A stretch of 64,000 nt of DNA from an uncultured Chloracidobacterium sp. GTDB taxonomy: Bacteria > Acidobacteriota > Blastocatellia > Pyrinomonadales > Pyrinomonadaceae. Within the stretch, counting starts at the first letter, position 1. Every line of letters begins with the position of its first letter. The DNA is taken from NCBI GenBank assembly GCA_936914845.1, contig CAKZGE010000005.1, positions 248,001 to 312,000 of the forward strand, read 5' to 3'. The position numbers and the translations under genes are program-made. Positions 16,247 through 24,841 of the stretch are shown here, in pieces. The notes under the pieces are model-generated. The model had not been told where the DNA came from. It saw only the letters and a list, made by a program, of their open reading frames with translations, and did no database searches.

Positions 16247-16768
16247 CTAAAACGAGCTGCGAGCAGCGTTTGCGTTTCCGGCGTCGCTATTGAACGAATC
16301 GCGAAGTGCTTTAATGCGGTCGTGAGCTGCCTTGACCGAACCAAATTGGGTTTGCACCGTTTCGAGCACATGTGCCGGTAAGGCGTTTTCTAAGGCGTCT
16401 TTATAAGCACCTTTTGCTACGTCTTCGCCGCGCTCACATTCATTCAATATCGAACCTTCGTCTTTTCCCATCACCGCAGATTTTATATTGATCCAGCCGC
16501 GATGAATGGCTCCGCCGATAGAACCGGAATTTTCGGGGTCTCCGCCCAGCGATTGAACAAGTGTCTGCAATTCCCCGGCAAATTGGGAACGCTGCTGAGA
16601 GAATTCATAAAACAGCGATTTCAGGTCAGAGCGTTCAATGCCTTCGGCCGCTTCCTGAAAACCTTTCTGCCCGTCCTTGCACGTCTCGATCAGACCATTG
16701 AGTACTGATATAACCTCATCGTTGGTTAAAGCCGTGGCGTTGTTCGTCGTATAATCATTGCTGTTCAT
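16247..16768 (-). CDS. PA2169/DUF2383 four-helix-bundle protein
   Basis: A 173-residue, mainly helical cytoplasmic protein. The family's characteristic opening is LTNDEVISVLNGLIETCKDG, followed by SLFYEFSQQRSQFAGELQTL and GSIGGAIHRGWINIKSAV. The fold is ferritin-like, and members are frequently induced by stress, but no enzymatic role is established. A strong ribosome binding site (GGAGG) precedes the start. It is convergent with the peptide transporter operon and divergent from the c-di-GMP cassette. Confidence 0.85.
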   Translation of the reverse strand: MNSNDYTTNNATALTNDEVISVLNGLIETCKDGQKGFQEAAEGIERSDLKSLFYEFSQQRSQFAGELQTLVQSLGGDPENSGSIGGAIHRGWINIKSAVMGKDEGSILNECERGEDVAKGAYKDALENALPAHVLETVQTQFGSVKAAHDRIKALRDSFNSDAGNANAARSSF

Positions 16769-17139
16769 AATGCCTCCAAAACTACCAGATTTATTAGTGC
16801 GGTCCCTGCCGCTGCACTACCCGGACAGTAAACAAAGACTGTGCCATAGCCCTCAAAGCGTGTATTTACGCGGAGTTCGGCGATATTAATCGCAGCGGCC
16901 AGGGTTCCTTCGATAAAGAATTGCATTTGAATCAAACACTTTTTGCATCGAAGTGTTACGCCTCGTTTTCGCTATGCGAGTTAAGACGGGATATGGCATA
17001 ATCTTGTCACAATATTCTTGCCACGCGAGTTTTTCTTGAAATAACCCGACGATTGGATATATTACCAATTATGATTCAAGGCGATCTTGGCTCTCATTAC
17101 GCATAAAACGCGTAATATCAAGGATTTGTGCCCATTTTG
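16769..17139. other. Intergenic region between divergent DUF2383 and PocR-GGDEF genes
   Basis: About 360 bases with no gene. A candidate plus-strand promoter is TTGAAA (17036-17041) with a 16-base spacer to TATATT (17058-17063). I see no RNA gene or repeat in the rest. Confidence 0.5.
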
Positions 17140-19188
17140 ATGAACCCATTTGCCCCGCCCTCAAAAGGAAAATTGCTCGAACGGCTCGCCGAAGAAAACG
17201 GTGTGGCCGTCGTTGTACTTGATGGCGAAGGCAACGAAGCCGCAACTGCGAACAACAATTCGATCTGTGCGGCCTTATATGGTTCAAGCTCTGCCGGCTC
17301 CGAATGTGCAAAGTTCTGCGGGCGGGCGTTTGAAATGACGGCAGAGGGAGCGCCGGAAGATTATGTTTGCCACGCGGGGCTTTCGTGCCAAGCCATTCCG
17401 GTTGTCGATGGCGGCCGCTCTTTTGTTGCTATCGTAGGCCGTGTGTTTTTGCGGGCGGAGAATTACCGAGAGACCACGAAGCGGGCGATTGACGGCGAAT
17501 GGCAGGGAATTCGGCCGTCGGAATTTTTTGAGAATATATTGATCGGTGCAACTTGCGACGGCATTCACCAGGCGGCGGCCGGATTAAAAAAATTTGTCGG
17601 CCGGGAAAGCAATGACATTTTGGAATTGCCCGCTTCCGAACCGCCAACCTTTGCCCGGCCGGTCGCCGAAACGGCTTTGCCGACGGCCGCACTGCTGCCG
17701 GAACCATCGGCGGAGGCGCAAGAAACCGCCTTGTGGCGTTCCTTATTCGGTTCGCTGATGCAGTTGAATTATCAACAGGCGTGCAAGGCAATTCTCGAAT
17801 TTTTGAGCGAGCGGTACGGCTTGGCTTCGCTTGCCTGGTTCGAACGCCGTGATAACCGCTTTGAAAATGTGGTCGCGACCGGAGCAATGGCCCATCGAAA
17901 GCTTCGCCTGGCCGTCAAGGCAGACGATGAAAAATTGGCAAAGGCGGCGCAAGCCTCGCGGCCATTGTGGCTGCGGCTGAGCCAAACGGCAGAGCATCCG
18001 GCGGACGATCTTCTGTTCTTTCCGGTCGCTATCGGCGGCCTCGCATTAGGAGCGATCGTTTCGAACCTGCCGATTGCCGACACAGCGACCGTCCGCCGCG
18101 TGGTCCGCTTTGCCCAAACGGTGGCATCGCCATTAGAGATACTTCGCCTTCGGAGTGAGGTGCGACAGCGGGAATCTCTCTCGATGGCTGTGAAAAGATT
18201 CAACGAAAGCCTGCGAAACATTGATGGCGATGATTTTTGGCTGAAGATGGCCCAGATCTCGGCCGAATTGCTGCATGCCGAAAGAGCCTCGATCTTAGTT
18301 CGCGATGAAAAGTCGCTTGATCTGCGGGCAAAGGCTGCGATCGGTTCGCGGATCGACCTGCTTTCGGAAAAAAGCGTCGGTTCTCGCGTCGCTCGCCACG
18401 TTTTGGATGCGGGAAATCCTGTCATCGTTTCGAATATCGATAAAACAGGCATGAAGCGCGCACCGCGGGAGTGGTTCTATAAGTCAGCTTCGTTCATCAG
18501 CTATCCGATCATTATCGGCGAGCGAAAGGTCGGTATTTTGAATTTTACGGACAAGGCCGGCGGCGACCAATTTGATCGCGGCGACCTCGAATTGCTCCAA
18601 GCGATCGCGCCGCAGATCGCAGTTGCGATCGATCGCACGGCCCTAAAAGATAAGGCGGGTGAATACGAGCAGCTTTCCGTGACCGACACGCTGACCGGCC
18701 TGTTGAACCGCAGGTATATCGAAGAGCGGCTTGGCGAAGAGATCGTGCGTTCAAAGCGGCACCGTTTTCCAATGAGCCTGATGATGCTCGATGTAGATCA
18801 TTTCAAAGCCTATAATGACAGTTTCGGGCATCCGGCGGGCGACCGGGCGCTAAAGATCGTAGCTAACGCGCTTAAAGATACTTTACGCGGAGCGGACGTG
18901 GCGGCACGCTATGGCGGTGAGGAGTTTGCCGTCCTTTTGCCGCAAACTTCCGCCGAAGAAGCCTCCCGGATCGCGGAACGCATCCGTCAGCGGATCGAAA
19001 GGACAGCTTTTCCGATGCGGCAAGTCACCGTCAGTATCGGCATCGCATCATGCACTGCTGAGATCTCGACGCCGCAGGATCTGATCTCGGCGGCGGACAT
19101 CGCTTTATATGAAGCAAAGGATCATGGCCGCAATAATGTCCGTTCGTTCGGCGATCTTGGCGATTCTTTGGCACAAAAGATCCATTAA
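17140..19188 (+). CDS. Diguanylate cyclase with PocR, GAF and GGDEF domains
   Basis: A GTG twelve bases upstream is an alternative start; AAGGA lies three bases before the GTG and fifteen before the ATG, so the choice is uncertain. Residues ~5-125 form a PocR-type ligand-binding domain with SECAKFCG and YVCHAGLSCQAIPV. Two GAF-like domains follow (about 200-340 and 355-510). The C-terminal GGDEF domain has DTLTGLLNRRYIEERL, LDVDHFKAYNDSFGHPAGD and the active-site motif GGEEF. An inhibitory I-site RGAD lies five residues upstream. The enzyme should make c-di-GMP from two GTP in response to a small ligand and be subject to product inhibition. No membrane segment is seen. Its stop overlaps the start of the next gene by one base. 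Confidence 0.88.
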   Translation: MNPFAPPSKGKLLERLAEENGVAVVVLDGEGNEAATANNNSICAALYGSSSAGSECAKFCGRAFEMTAEGAPEDYVCHAGLSCQAIPVVDGGRSFVAIVGRVFLRAENYRETTKRAIDGEWQGIRPSEFFENILIGATCDGIHQAAAGLKKFVGRESNDILELPASEPPTFARPVAETALPTAALLPEPSAEAQETALWRSLFGSLMQLNYQQACKAILEFLSERYGLASLAWFERRDNRFENVVATGAMAHRKLRLAVKADDEKLAKAAQASRPLWLRLSQTAEHPADDLLFFPVAIGGLALGAIVSNLPIADTATVRRVVRFAQTVASPLEILRLRSEVRQRESLSMAVKRFNESLRNIDGDDFWLKMAQISAELLHAERASILVRDEKSLDLRAKAAIGSRIDLLSEKSVGSRVARHVLDAGNPVIVSNIDKTGMKRAPREWFYKSASFISYPIIIGERKVGILNFTDKAGGDQFDRGDLELLQAIAPQIAVAIDRTALKDKAGEYEQLSVTDTLTGLLNRRYIEERLGEEIVRSKRHRFPMSLMMLDVDHFKAYNDSFGHPAGDRALKIVANALKDTLRGADVAARYGGEEFAVLLPQTSAEEASRIAERIRQRIERTAFPMRQVTVSIGIASCTAEISTPQDLISAADIALYEAKDHGRNNVRSFGDLGDSLAQKIH

Positions 19189-21302
19189 TGGAAGAGATCC
19201 AAGGAAATACAAAAAAGGCATTTGATGCATTGGCGGCGGCGGTAAACGCAGATCGTGCTGTTTCTCTGCTGCATGCTCCCGGTGTTGGAGCCGGCCGGAT
19301 TCTGCGCCAGTTTGCCGCCGACACATTGCTGAACGATGTTCCGGCAATCTACTTGGATATCACGCAAACGAACGGCGACGCTATCTCCGCGGCACGTTCC
19401 ATCGCCTATCGAACACTGCTGCAAGTCGCCGCGATCCGTCGCAAAAACCCGAAGATCATAGATGTGGAACCGACGCTCGGTGAACTTTACGACCTGATGC
19501 CGGCACCAGATCGCAGCTGGTTTTCGCGTGCCGTTGATGCCTTTAGCTCGCCCCAGCAGACGCTTGGCGGGCTGGTCCGTTTTCCGCTGCGGGCACAGGT
19601 CACCGGAATGCGGCTTTTTCCGGTCATTGACGGACTGCACAATTGTCTCGAGATAGATGGCGGCGAACAACTTTTAGATGAGATCATGTCGGTTTACGCG
19701 CTGCGGCCATCTATAACGGCGGGCCGCCGGCGAGTGGTCCTGCCTTACGCCGCCAAACATACCATTGATATGCCCTTGCCGGATCACGATCCTGCCGCGG
19801 CTTTTGCCGAAACGGCGGCTATCGATGCGGGCGTCGATATCAGCGACCGCTGCCGCGACCTACTCGTCCAGCAGCTCGGGCCCGTTTTTCAGCGAATATC
19901 AATGCTTATCGCGTCTGCTGCTGATGAGAGACGTCCAATGAACAAGTACAGCGACCTGCAGGCGGTCTATGTGCAGTCGGTTGCCGAGGGCCGTCTTGCG
20001 TCATGGTTCCGACGTGTATTTAGTTCGGCGTTTCCGGAACCGCGAAGCCGCGAAGCCGCGATCGCATTGCTGTATGAAGCATTCGCTGAAGATGGCGGTG
20101 CCTCCGACGAAACGATCTGGCTGGAGCGGACAAGGCTATCCCCGGCCGATCTGAAGAGCGCGGCAACGATCCTAGACGGGGTCGAATTTATCCGTTATCA
20201 TCACGGCCGGATCGAGGCCGAACTTGCCGATCCGTTATTGAACGACCTGCTTACGGCGGCTTTTCGTCTCGGAGCGGGTGCAGAGAATCCGGAGATAGTG
20301 AAGGCCGAAATGATAATGCAAGGCGTAAAAGGATCGCCTCGGCAAATGGAAAAGCTCTATCGAAGCCGCGCAGCTCTATCACCGAAACGGCTGCTTCAAC
20401 GATTTGACGGACAGCACATTCCGGCGGCGCTGATCGACGGTGCAAAATTTCGGGCAGAATATAAAGGAGCGCCGGATGAGGAGGTGATGCGAGACACTGC
20501 GGCTTCCGAAGACAATTTTCAATTGCCGAGGGTCGCTCATACAGCGTACATATCCGATCTTTATCCGCCGCTCTCCGTACTTGGCGTTCGCGAACGCTCG
20601 GCCGCCGGTTTCGGATTTGAAGGGATGTCGTTCGATCACGGCCATCAGATCGTCTGGCTGGCGGCTGAGGTCGATTCCAAATTAGAGGCCGAAAGCGATG
20701 TGGTCGATTTTTGGTGCGACCGCTTGGAGATGGCCGCAGTAATGTGCGGTTTCGAACGCTATCAGATCTGGCTGATCGCACCGGAAGGCTTTAGCGACGC
20801 GGGCCAAAATAGTTTGGTGCAGCGAAACGCATTGGGTTCATCAAAAAAGCAGTTCGAATTGTTGGAGCGGTTTTTGGACGAAAGCAACGGACGATCTTTC
20901 GCCGCCGAAGAATTTGAGATCATTGTGCCGATGGACGGCGACAGCGAAATGGTTGCAGCTCACGCGCTCGAAGACATCGCCCGCCGCCACAATTTTAAAG
21001 GCAAAGCCATCAATCAGATCAAGACAGCACTGATCGAAGCGTGTATCAATGCCAGCGAGCACAGTCTTAGCACCGACCGGCGGATACATCAAAAGTTCCG
21101 CGTCGAGGACGGGCGGTTGGTCGTTACGGTCTCAAATCGCGGACTGCGTTTAGCGGACCGGCCCACCGCAAAAGCCGGCGACGAGCGGCGGCGCGGTTGG
21201 GGGTTGCAGCTGATCGAAAAACTGATGGATGACGTGCGGATAGAAGAGACGGAAGACGGCACCAGCATCTCCATGACAAAATTGGTAGATACGACAGATT
21301 GA
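19188..21302 (+). CDS. Large protein with degenerate P-loop N-terminus and RsbW-like kinase C-terminus
   Basis: A 704-residue cytoplasmic protein. Near residue 30 it has LLHAPGVGAGRILRQF, which resembles a Walker A loop in which the lysine is replaced by arginine, followed by a beta strand (VPAIYLDITQ) and helical region as in AAA/STAND ATPases. Residues ~400-560 are of unknown fold. The last ~135 residues are a GHKL ATPase of the anti-sigma-factor kinase type: the N-box is ALIEACINASEHS and the G2 box is RGWGLQLIEKLMDD. By family, such domains phosphorylate a STAS partner, and one is encoded next. It is coupled to the diguanylate cyclase gene. The pairing of an ATPase-like module with an RsbW-like domain is unusual. 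Confidence 0.75.
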   Translation: MEEIQGNTKKAFDALAAAVNADRAVSLLHAPGVGAGRILRQFAADTLLNDVPAIYLDITQTNGDAISAARSIAYRTLLQVAAIRRKNPKIIDVEPTLGELYDLMPAPDRSWFSRAVDAFSSPQQTLGGLVRFPLRAQVTGMRLFPVIDGLHNCLEIDGGEQLLDEIMSVYALRPSITAGRRRVVLPYAAKHTIDMPLPDHDPAAAFAETAAIDAGVDISDRCRDLLVQQLGPVFQRISMLIASAADERRPMNKYSDLQAVYVQSVAEGRLASWFRRVFSSAFPEPRSREAAIALLYEAFAEDGGASDETIWLERTRLSPADLKSAATILDGVEFIRYHHGRIEAELADPLLNDLLTAAFRLGAGAENPEIVKAEMIMQGVKGSPRQMEKLYRSRAALSPKRLLQRFDGQHIPAALIDGAKFRAEYKGAPDEEVMRDTAASEDNFQLPRVAHTAYISDLYPPLSVLGVRERSAAGFGFEGMSFDHGHQIVWLAAEVDSKLEAESDVVDFWCDRLEMAAVMCGFERYQIWLIAPEGFSDAGQNSLVQRNALGSSKKQFELLERFLDESNGRSFAAEEFEIIVPMDGDSEMVAAHALEDIARRHNFKGKAINQIKTALIEACINASEHSLSTDRRIHQKFRVEDGRLVVTVSNRGLRLADRPTAKAGDERRRGWGLQLIEKLMDDVRIEETEDGTSISMTKLVDTTD

Positions 21303-21399
21303 TACAGCCCCATTTTGTTATTGTATTCTGCGCATCAATGTGTTAAACATTAACGAGATTCGCTCATAAAACGTTACAATCAGGAAGGAAATTGCGTAC

Positions 21400-21705
21400 A
21401 TGATTGGTGTTCAAACAGCCGATGTCGATGCGACAGCGGTGGTCTATGCCGGAGATTATTTGAATAAACATACGGGTGAACGTGTCGAAAGGGAATGCAA
21501 ACTGCGGCTCGAAGAAGGCTGTCGTGAATTAATAGTCAATTTTTCGCAGACCGAAGTTGTTAACAGCATCGGCGTTTCGATCTTGCTGGGTGTAATAGAT
21601 TCTGCATCACGAACGGGCGCAAAGGTAGTCTTTTCGGACGTCAACGAACACACAGCCGAACTTTTTGATATGCTCGGCGTTAGCCGTCATGCCTTGATCC
21701 GCTAG
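21400..21705 (+). CDS. STAS-domain anti-sigma factor antagonist
   Basis: A 101-residue single STAS domain of the SpoIIAA/RsbV type. The conserved phosphorylatable serine is in EVVNSIGVSILLGVI. It should be the phosphorylation target of the RsbW-like domain encoded just upstream, switching partner binding. A strong ribosome binding site (AGGAAGGAA) precedes the start, and TACAAT (21375-21380) could be a -10 element, so it may be expressed more strongly than its neighbours. It lies ten bases before the HD-GYP gene. Confidence 0.88.
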   Translation: MIGVQTADVDATAVVYAGDYLNKHTGERVERECKLRLEEGCRELIVNFSQTEVVNSIGVSILLGVIDSASRTGAKVVFSDVNEHTAELFDMLGVSRHALIR

Positions 21706-21714
21706 GGTTCCGAT

Positions 21715-23019
21715 TTGAAGATCCAAGATTTCAAACAAACGAATATTCGCCAGATGGCAGAGAACCGCAGCAAATTGGTGCACACCTTTGGCGCCTTGGC
21801 GGAAATGGGCGAAGAAGTTACCGGTCGGGGTAATTTTCAAGAAACTATTCGAACCTCTCTGCATTTGATACTTGGTTCGCTAGGCATTATGCGCGGCGGC
21901 ATCGCAAAATATTCGCGTTTTGAGCACGAATTTACTATGCTCGCCGTTCGCGGATTGAGCGACGATTTTCCATTGTCAATGTCGCTTTGCTACGAGGACG
22001 AACGCCAATTTCTAACTAACGGCCTTTATCCGATCGAGATCGAACGAGCAAAGGTCCTGCCTTTTTTTCAGGTTTATGACCGCACGTTTGACGTTGCCAA
22101 GCTAGAACTTCTGATGCCGCTCGTCGTTCGTGATGAAACGGTCGGAGCTGTGATGTTGGGCGAAAAGGCGAGCGGCGAAGCTTATACCGATTATGACCGC
22201 GAGATCTTAGGGGCAATGGGCCGCCACATTGGAGTAGCCATTTCGCAGCGCAACCTGATGATCGAGCTGGAGCGGCGTGCGGACGAGAATCGCCAGCTAT
22301 ACGACAATTTGCGGCTGACTTATAAAGATACGGTCAAAGCTTTTGCCGCCGCCATTGATTCAAAGGACAAATATACAGAAGGGCATTCTGTACGCGTCGG
22401 AAAATATTCCGAGATCATTGCCGCCGAGCTCGGTTGGGGCGAGAACGAGATCGAAGGGGCGGCCGTTGCCGGTTATTTACATGACGTTGGAAAGTTGACG
22501 GTCGAGCGCAAGATAATCAATGCACCGTACCGCATCAATGCCAAAGAATCTGCCGAATTGAACAAACACCCGGCCGTCGGTTACGAGATATTGGCCCCGA
22601 TCCATCACCCGTACGCAGAAGTTCCCTTGGCGGCGAAATATCACCATGAAAGGCTCGACGGAAACGGTTATCCGGACGGGTTGTACGACCGCGAGATCCC
22701 GTACATCGCCAAAATAGTCAACCTTGCCGATTCGTTCGACGCCATGACGACCGACCGCCCTTATAAAAGACGCCGTCCGGCCAATGAGGTCTTTGAGGAT
22801 CTGCGGCGAAATTCCGGAAAGCAATTTGCCCCGGAAATAACGGCGGCATTCTTTCGCGGAATTCTTCGCGAAGTGACCGGCGAGAGTAAAGAAAAACGTT
22901 TTCGCCGCTTGCTTGGCCGTGAATATATGGAAAGCGAAGGGTTGGCGATCATACTCCGCCGGATGCTCAATGAAATGACGCCTACGTCAACCATGACGCG
23001 TATCGGCCAACGGAACTAA
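21715..23019 (+). CDS. GAF-HD-GYP c-di-GMP phosphodiesterase
   Basis: A 434-residue protein. The TTG start shown fits the short gap after the STAS gene; an ATG 39 bases further is an alternative. A GAF domain covers residues ~25-190. The HD-GYP domain follows after a coiled-coil-like linker, with HSVRVGKYSEIIAAELG, the catalytic HD pair in GYLHDVGKL, HP..GYEIL, HHERLDGNGYPDGL (GYP motif) and NLADSFDAMTTDRPYK. Every metal-binding position can be seen, so it is likely active and should hydrolyse c-di-GMP, opposing the GGDEF enzyme of the same cassette. Its stop codon overlaps that of the convergent LysR gene. Confidence 0.9.
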   Translation: MKIQDFKQTNIRQMAENRSKLVHTFGALAEMGEEVTGRGNFQETIRTSLHLILGSLGIMRGGIAKYSRFEHEFTMLAVRGLSDDFPLSMSLCYEDERQFLTNGLYPIEIERAKVLPFFQVYDRTFDVAKLELLMPLVVRDETVGAVMLGEKASGEAYTDYDREILGAMGRHIGVAISQRNLMIELERRADENRQLYDNLRLTYKDTVKAFAAAIDSKDKYTEGHSVRVGKYSEIIAAELGWGENEIEGAAVAGYLHDVGKLTVERKIINAPYRINAKESAELNKHPAVGYEILAPIHHPYAEVPLAAKYHHERLDGNGYPDGLYDREIPYIAKIVNLADSFDAMTTDRPYKRRRPANEVFEDLRRNSGKQFAPEITAAFFRGILREVTGESKEKRFRRLLGREYMESEGLAIILRRMLNEMTPTSTMTRIGQRN

Positions 23020-23921
23020 TCATCTTCCTCAACCAAGTCGGCTCGTTCAAGAAGCCGGACGAATTTTTTGGCGGCTAGCGACAGCGAACGGTCGCTGCGG
23101 TATATCAGCCCGACCGGGCGAACCCATTCTTTTTCGGCCAGCCGAACCACTTTCAACAAGCCGGCCCGTTCGTCTTCGACCACGGACGGCAGCGGCAAGA
23201 TAGCCGAACCAATGCCGACCTGCACACCGCGTTTGATCGTTTCGATATTGTCGAATTCGGCCACTTTTCGAACCTCGGCGCCATACGCCTTCAAGATGCG
23301 GTCGGTCGCCTTCCGCGTGGGTGTGTCCCTTTCGAACAGAACCAGGTCAAGACCGTCCAATTCCTTGGTCTTTACGGTCTGTTTTTTGGCAAGTTTGTGG
23401 TCCGGCGGACACACGAGTACGAGGGGTTCTTCATGCATCTGGTGAACGGTAAGGCCGCGTTTCGGCTCAGGATAGGCCAGCACGCCTAATTCCACACTTC
23501 CATTGAGCACATCGCGAACTACTTTTGTGGTGCGCGAATATTCAAGATCGATCTTCGCCGCCGGAAATTTCGTCATAAATTCGCCGACCTTGGCCGGTAG
23601 TTCATGCAGCCCGACGCTGTAAACCGTTGCAACCTTGACCGTGCCGCCGATCTTGCCTACCAATCCTCGAAGGCTTTCGTTCATATGATCGTAAGCATCA
23701 AGCACGTTTTGAGCTTCTCGATAAAAAACCTCGCCCGCCGGTGTCAGCTTGACCTCGCGGCGGCCCCGAATTCGCTCGAGCAGTCGCCGCTTGAAACGAT
23801 CTTCCAACGAACGGATCTGTTGGCTCACCGCGGATTGCGTAATGAAATTGCGCTCGGCCGCCAGCGAAAAGCTTTGCAGATCGACCAGATCGCAAAAAAC
23901 CTTGAGCGTTTCGATGTGCAT
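23016..23921 (-). CDS. LysR-family transcriptional regulator
   Basis: The start MHIETLKVFCDLVDL gives the usual N-terminal winged helix; a longer frame adds twelve residues with no support. The HTH is AAERNFITQSAVSQQIRSLE. The effector-binding domain follows (VGLHELPAKVGEFMTKFPAA, then GSAILPLPSV). The overall pattern resembles CbbR/CysL-type members. It is divergent from sdhC with about 175 bases between, so the sdh operon is a candidate target. That gap contains a weak dyad TTAATTCATTTTTGCTAA. This regulatory link is inference. The 3' end overlaps that of the HD-GYP gene by three bases. Confidence 0.92.
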   Translation of the reverse strand: MHIETLKVFCDLVDLQSFSLAAERNFITQSAVSQQIRSLEDRFKRRLLERIRGRREVKLTPAGEVFYREAQNVLDAYDHMNESLRGLVGKIGGTVKVATVYSVGLHELPAKVGEFMTKFPAAKIDLEYSRTTKVVRDVLNGSVELGVLAYPEPKRGLTVHQMHEEPLVLVCPPDHKLAKKQTVKTKELDGLDLVLFERDTPTRKATDRILKAYGAEVRKVAEFDNIETIKRGVQVGIGSAILPLPSVVEDERAGLLKVVRLAEKEWVRPVGLIYRSDRSLSLAAKKFVRLLERADLVEEDD

Positions 23922-24096
23922 TTTCCTATTATAAGTCTTTCTAAAAACTTTGAGCAACTTAATTCATTTTTGCTAATGGAAAGATGGTGTAAAATCGAAA
24001 ATTGGATAACGAGCATTGCCGAAAACGAGGTTTAAGACTAAAATTTTACAGACACCACACTTCAAATGAAATTCAGACAGATCGCAATAGACTAGA

Positions 24097-24819
24097 ATGG
24101 CGATAAAATTCAGTAAAACGTTTCTATTAAGGAAGTTGCATCAGATAACGGGCATCGTGCCTTTGGGCGGCTTTTTCTTTCTTCATATGTTTACCAATTC
24201 AAAAGCGGTGAACGGCGAAGCGGCATTTGAAAAAGCTGTACAAGACATCCACGACCTGCCTTATCTCTTGTTTTTGGAGATCTTCGGTATCTTCATTCCG
24301 CTGCTTTTCCACTCCATTTACGGGGTCATCATCTCAGCCGAGGCCCGGCCAAATGTGTTTACCTATAAATACGGCCGCAATTGGTTCTATTTTATGCAGC
24401 GGGCGACGGGCATCTTTCTGTTCTTTTTCATTCTTTTTCATGTCCTGAACTTCCGTTTCGGGCTCATACCGGGATTGAATCAAACACCGATCGCCGGCCA
24501 TGCTGACCAGGCGTTCAACATCGTGTCCGGCGAATTTTCAATGCCCATCATTTTTGCAATATATGTGTTGGGCGTTGCTGCTACGGCATGGCACCTAGCC
24601 TATGGATTTTGGCTGTTTGCCGTCGATTGGGGCATCGTCATTGGTGAAAAGGCACAACGCTACGCTCTTTATGCTTGCGTAGCGATCGCGATCGGGCTTT
24701 TCGGCGTCGGCGTCAACGCAATGGCCGGATTTATCAGGCCGTGCGGATTTTTGCCGCAGGCTCTATGCGAAGAACATCCGACGGCATCAAAAACCACTGT
24801 CGAACGACAGAAATTCTAG
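24097..24819 (+). CDS. sdhC: Succinate dehydrogenase cytochrome b subunit
   Basis: A 240-residue membrane subunit with five predicted helices, of the single-subunit di-haem type found with menaquinone-dependent enzymes. Candidate haem-ligand histidines lie in RKLHQITG, FFFLHMF, LLFHSIYG, LFHVLNFR and TAWHLAYGF. It anchors SdhA and SdhB to the inner membrane and passes electrons to the quinone. The gene heads sdhCAB, with sdhA beginning 22 bases downstream. No separate sdhD is expected for this type and none is present. The menaquinone link agrees with mqnE in the same window. Confidence 0.93.
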   Translation: MAIKFSKTFLLRKLHQITGIVPLGGFFFLHMFTNSKAVNGEAAFEKAVQDIHDLPYLLFLEIFGIFIPLLFHSIYGVIISAEARPNVFTYKYGRNWFYFMQRATGIFLFFFILFHVLNFRFGLIPGLNQTPIAGHADQAFNIVSGEFSMPIIFAIYVLGVAATAWHLAYGFWLFAVDWGIVIGEKAQRYALYACVAIAIGLFGVGVNAMAGFIRPCGFLPQALCEEHPTASKTTVERQKF

Positions 24820-24841
24820 AAAACACTGCGAATCAAAATTT

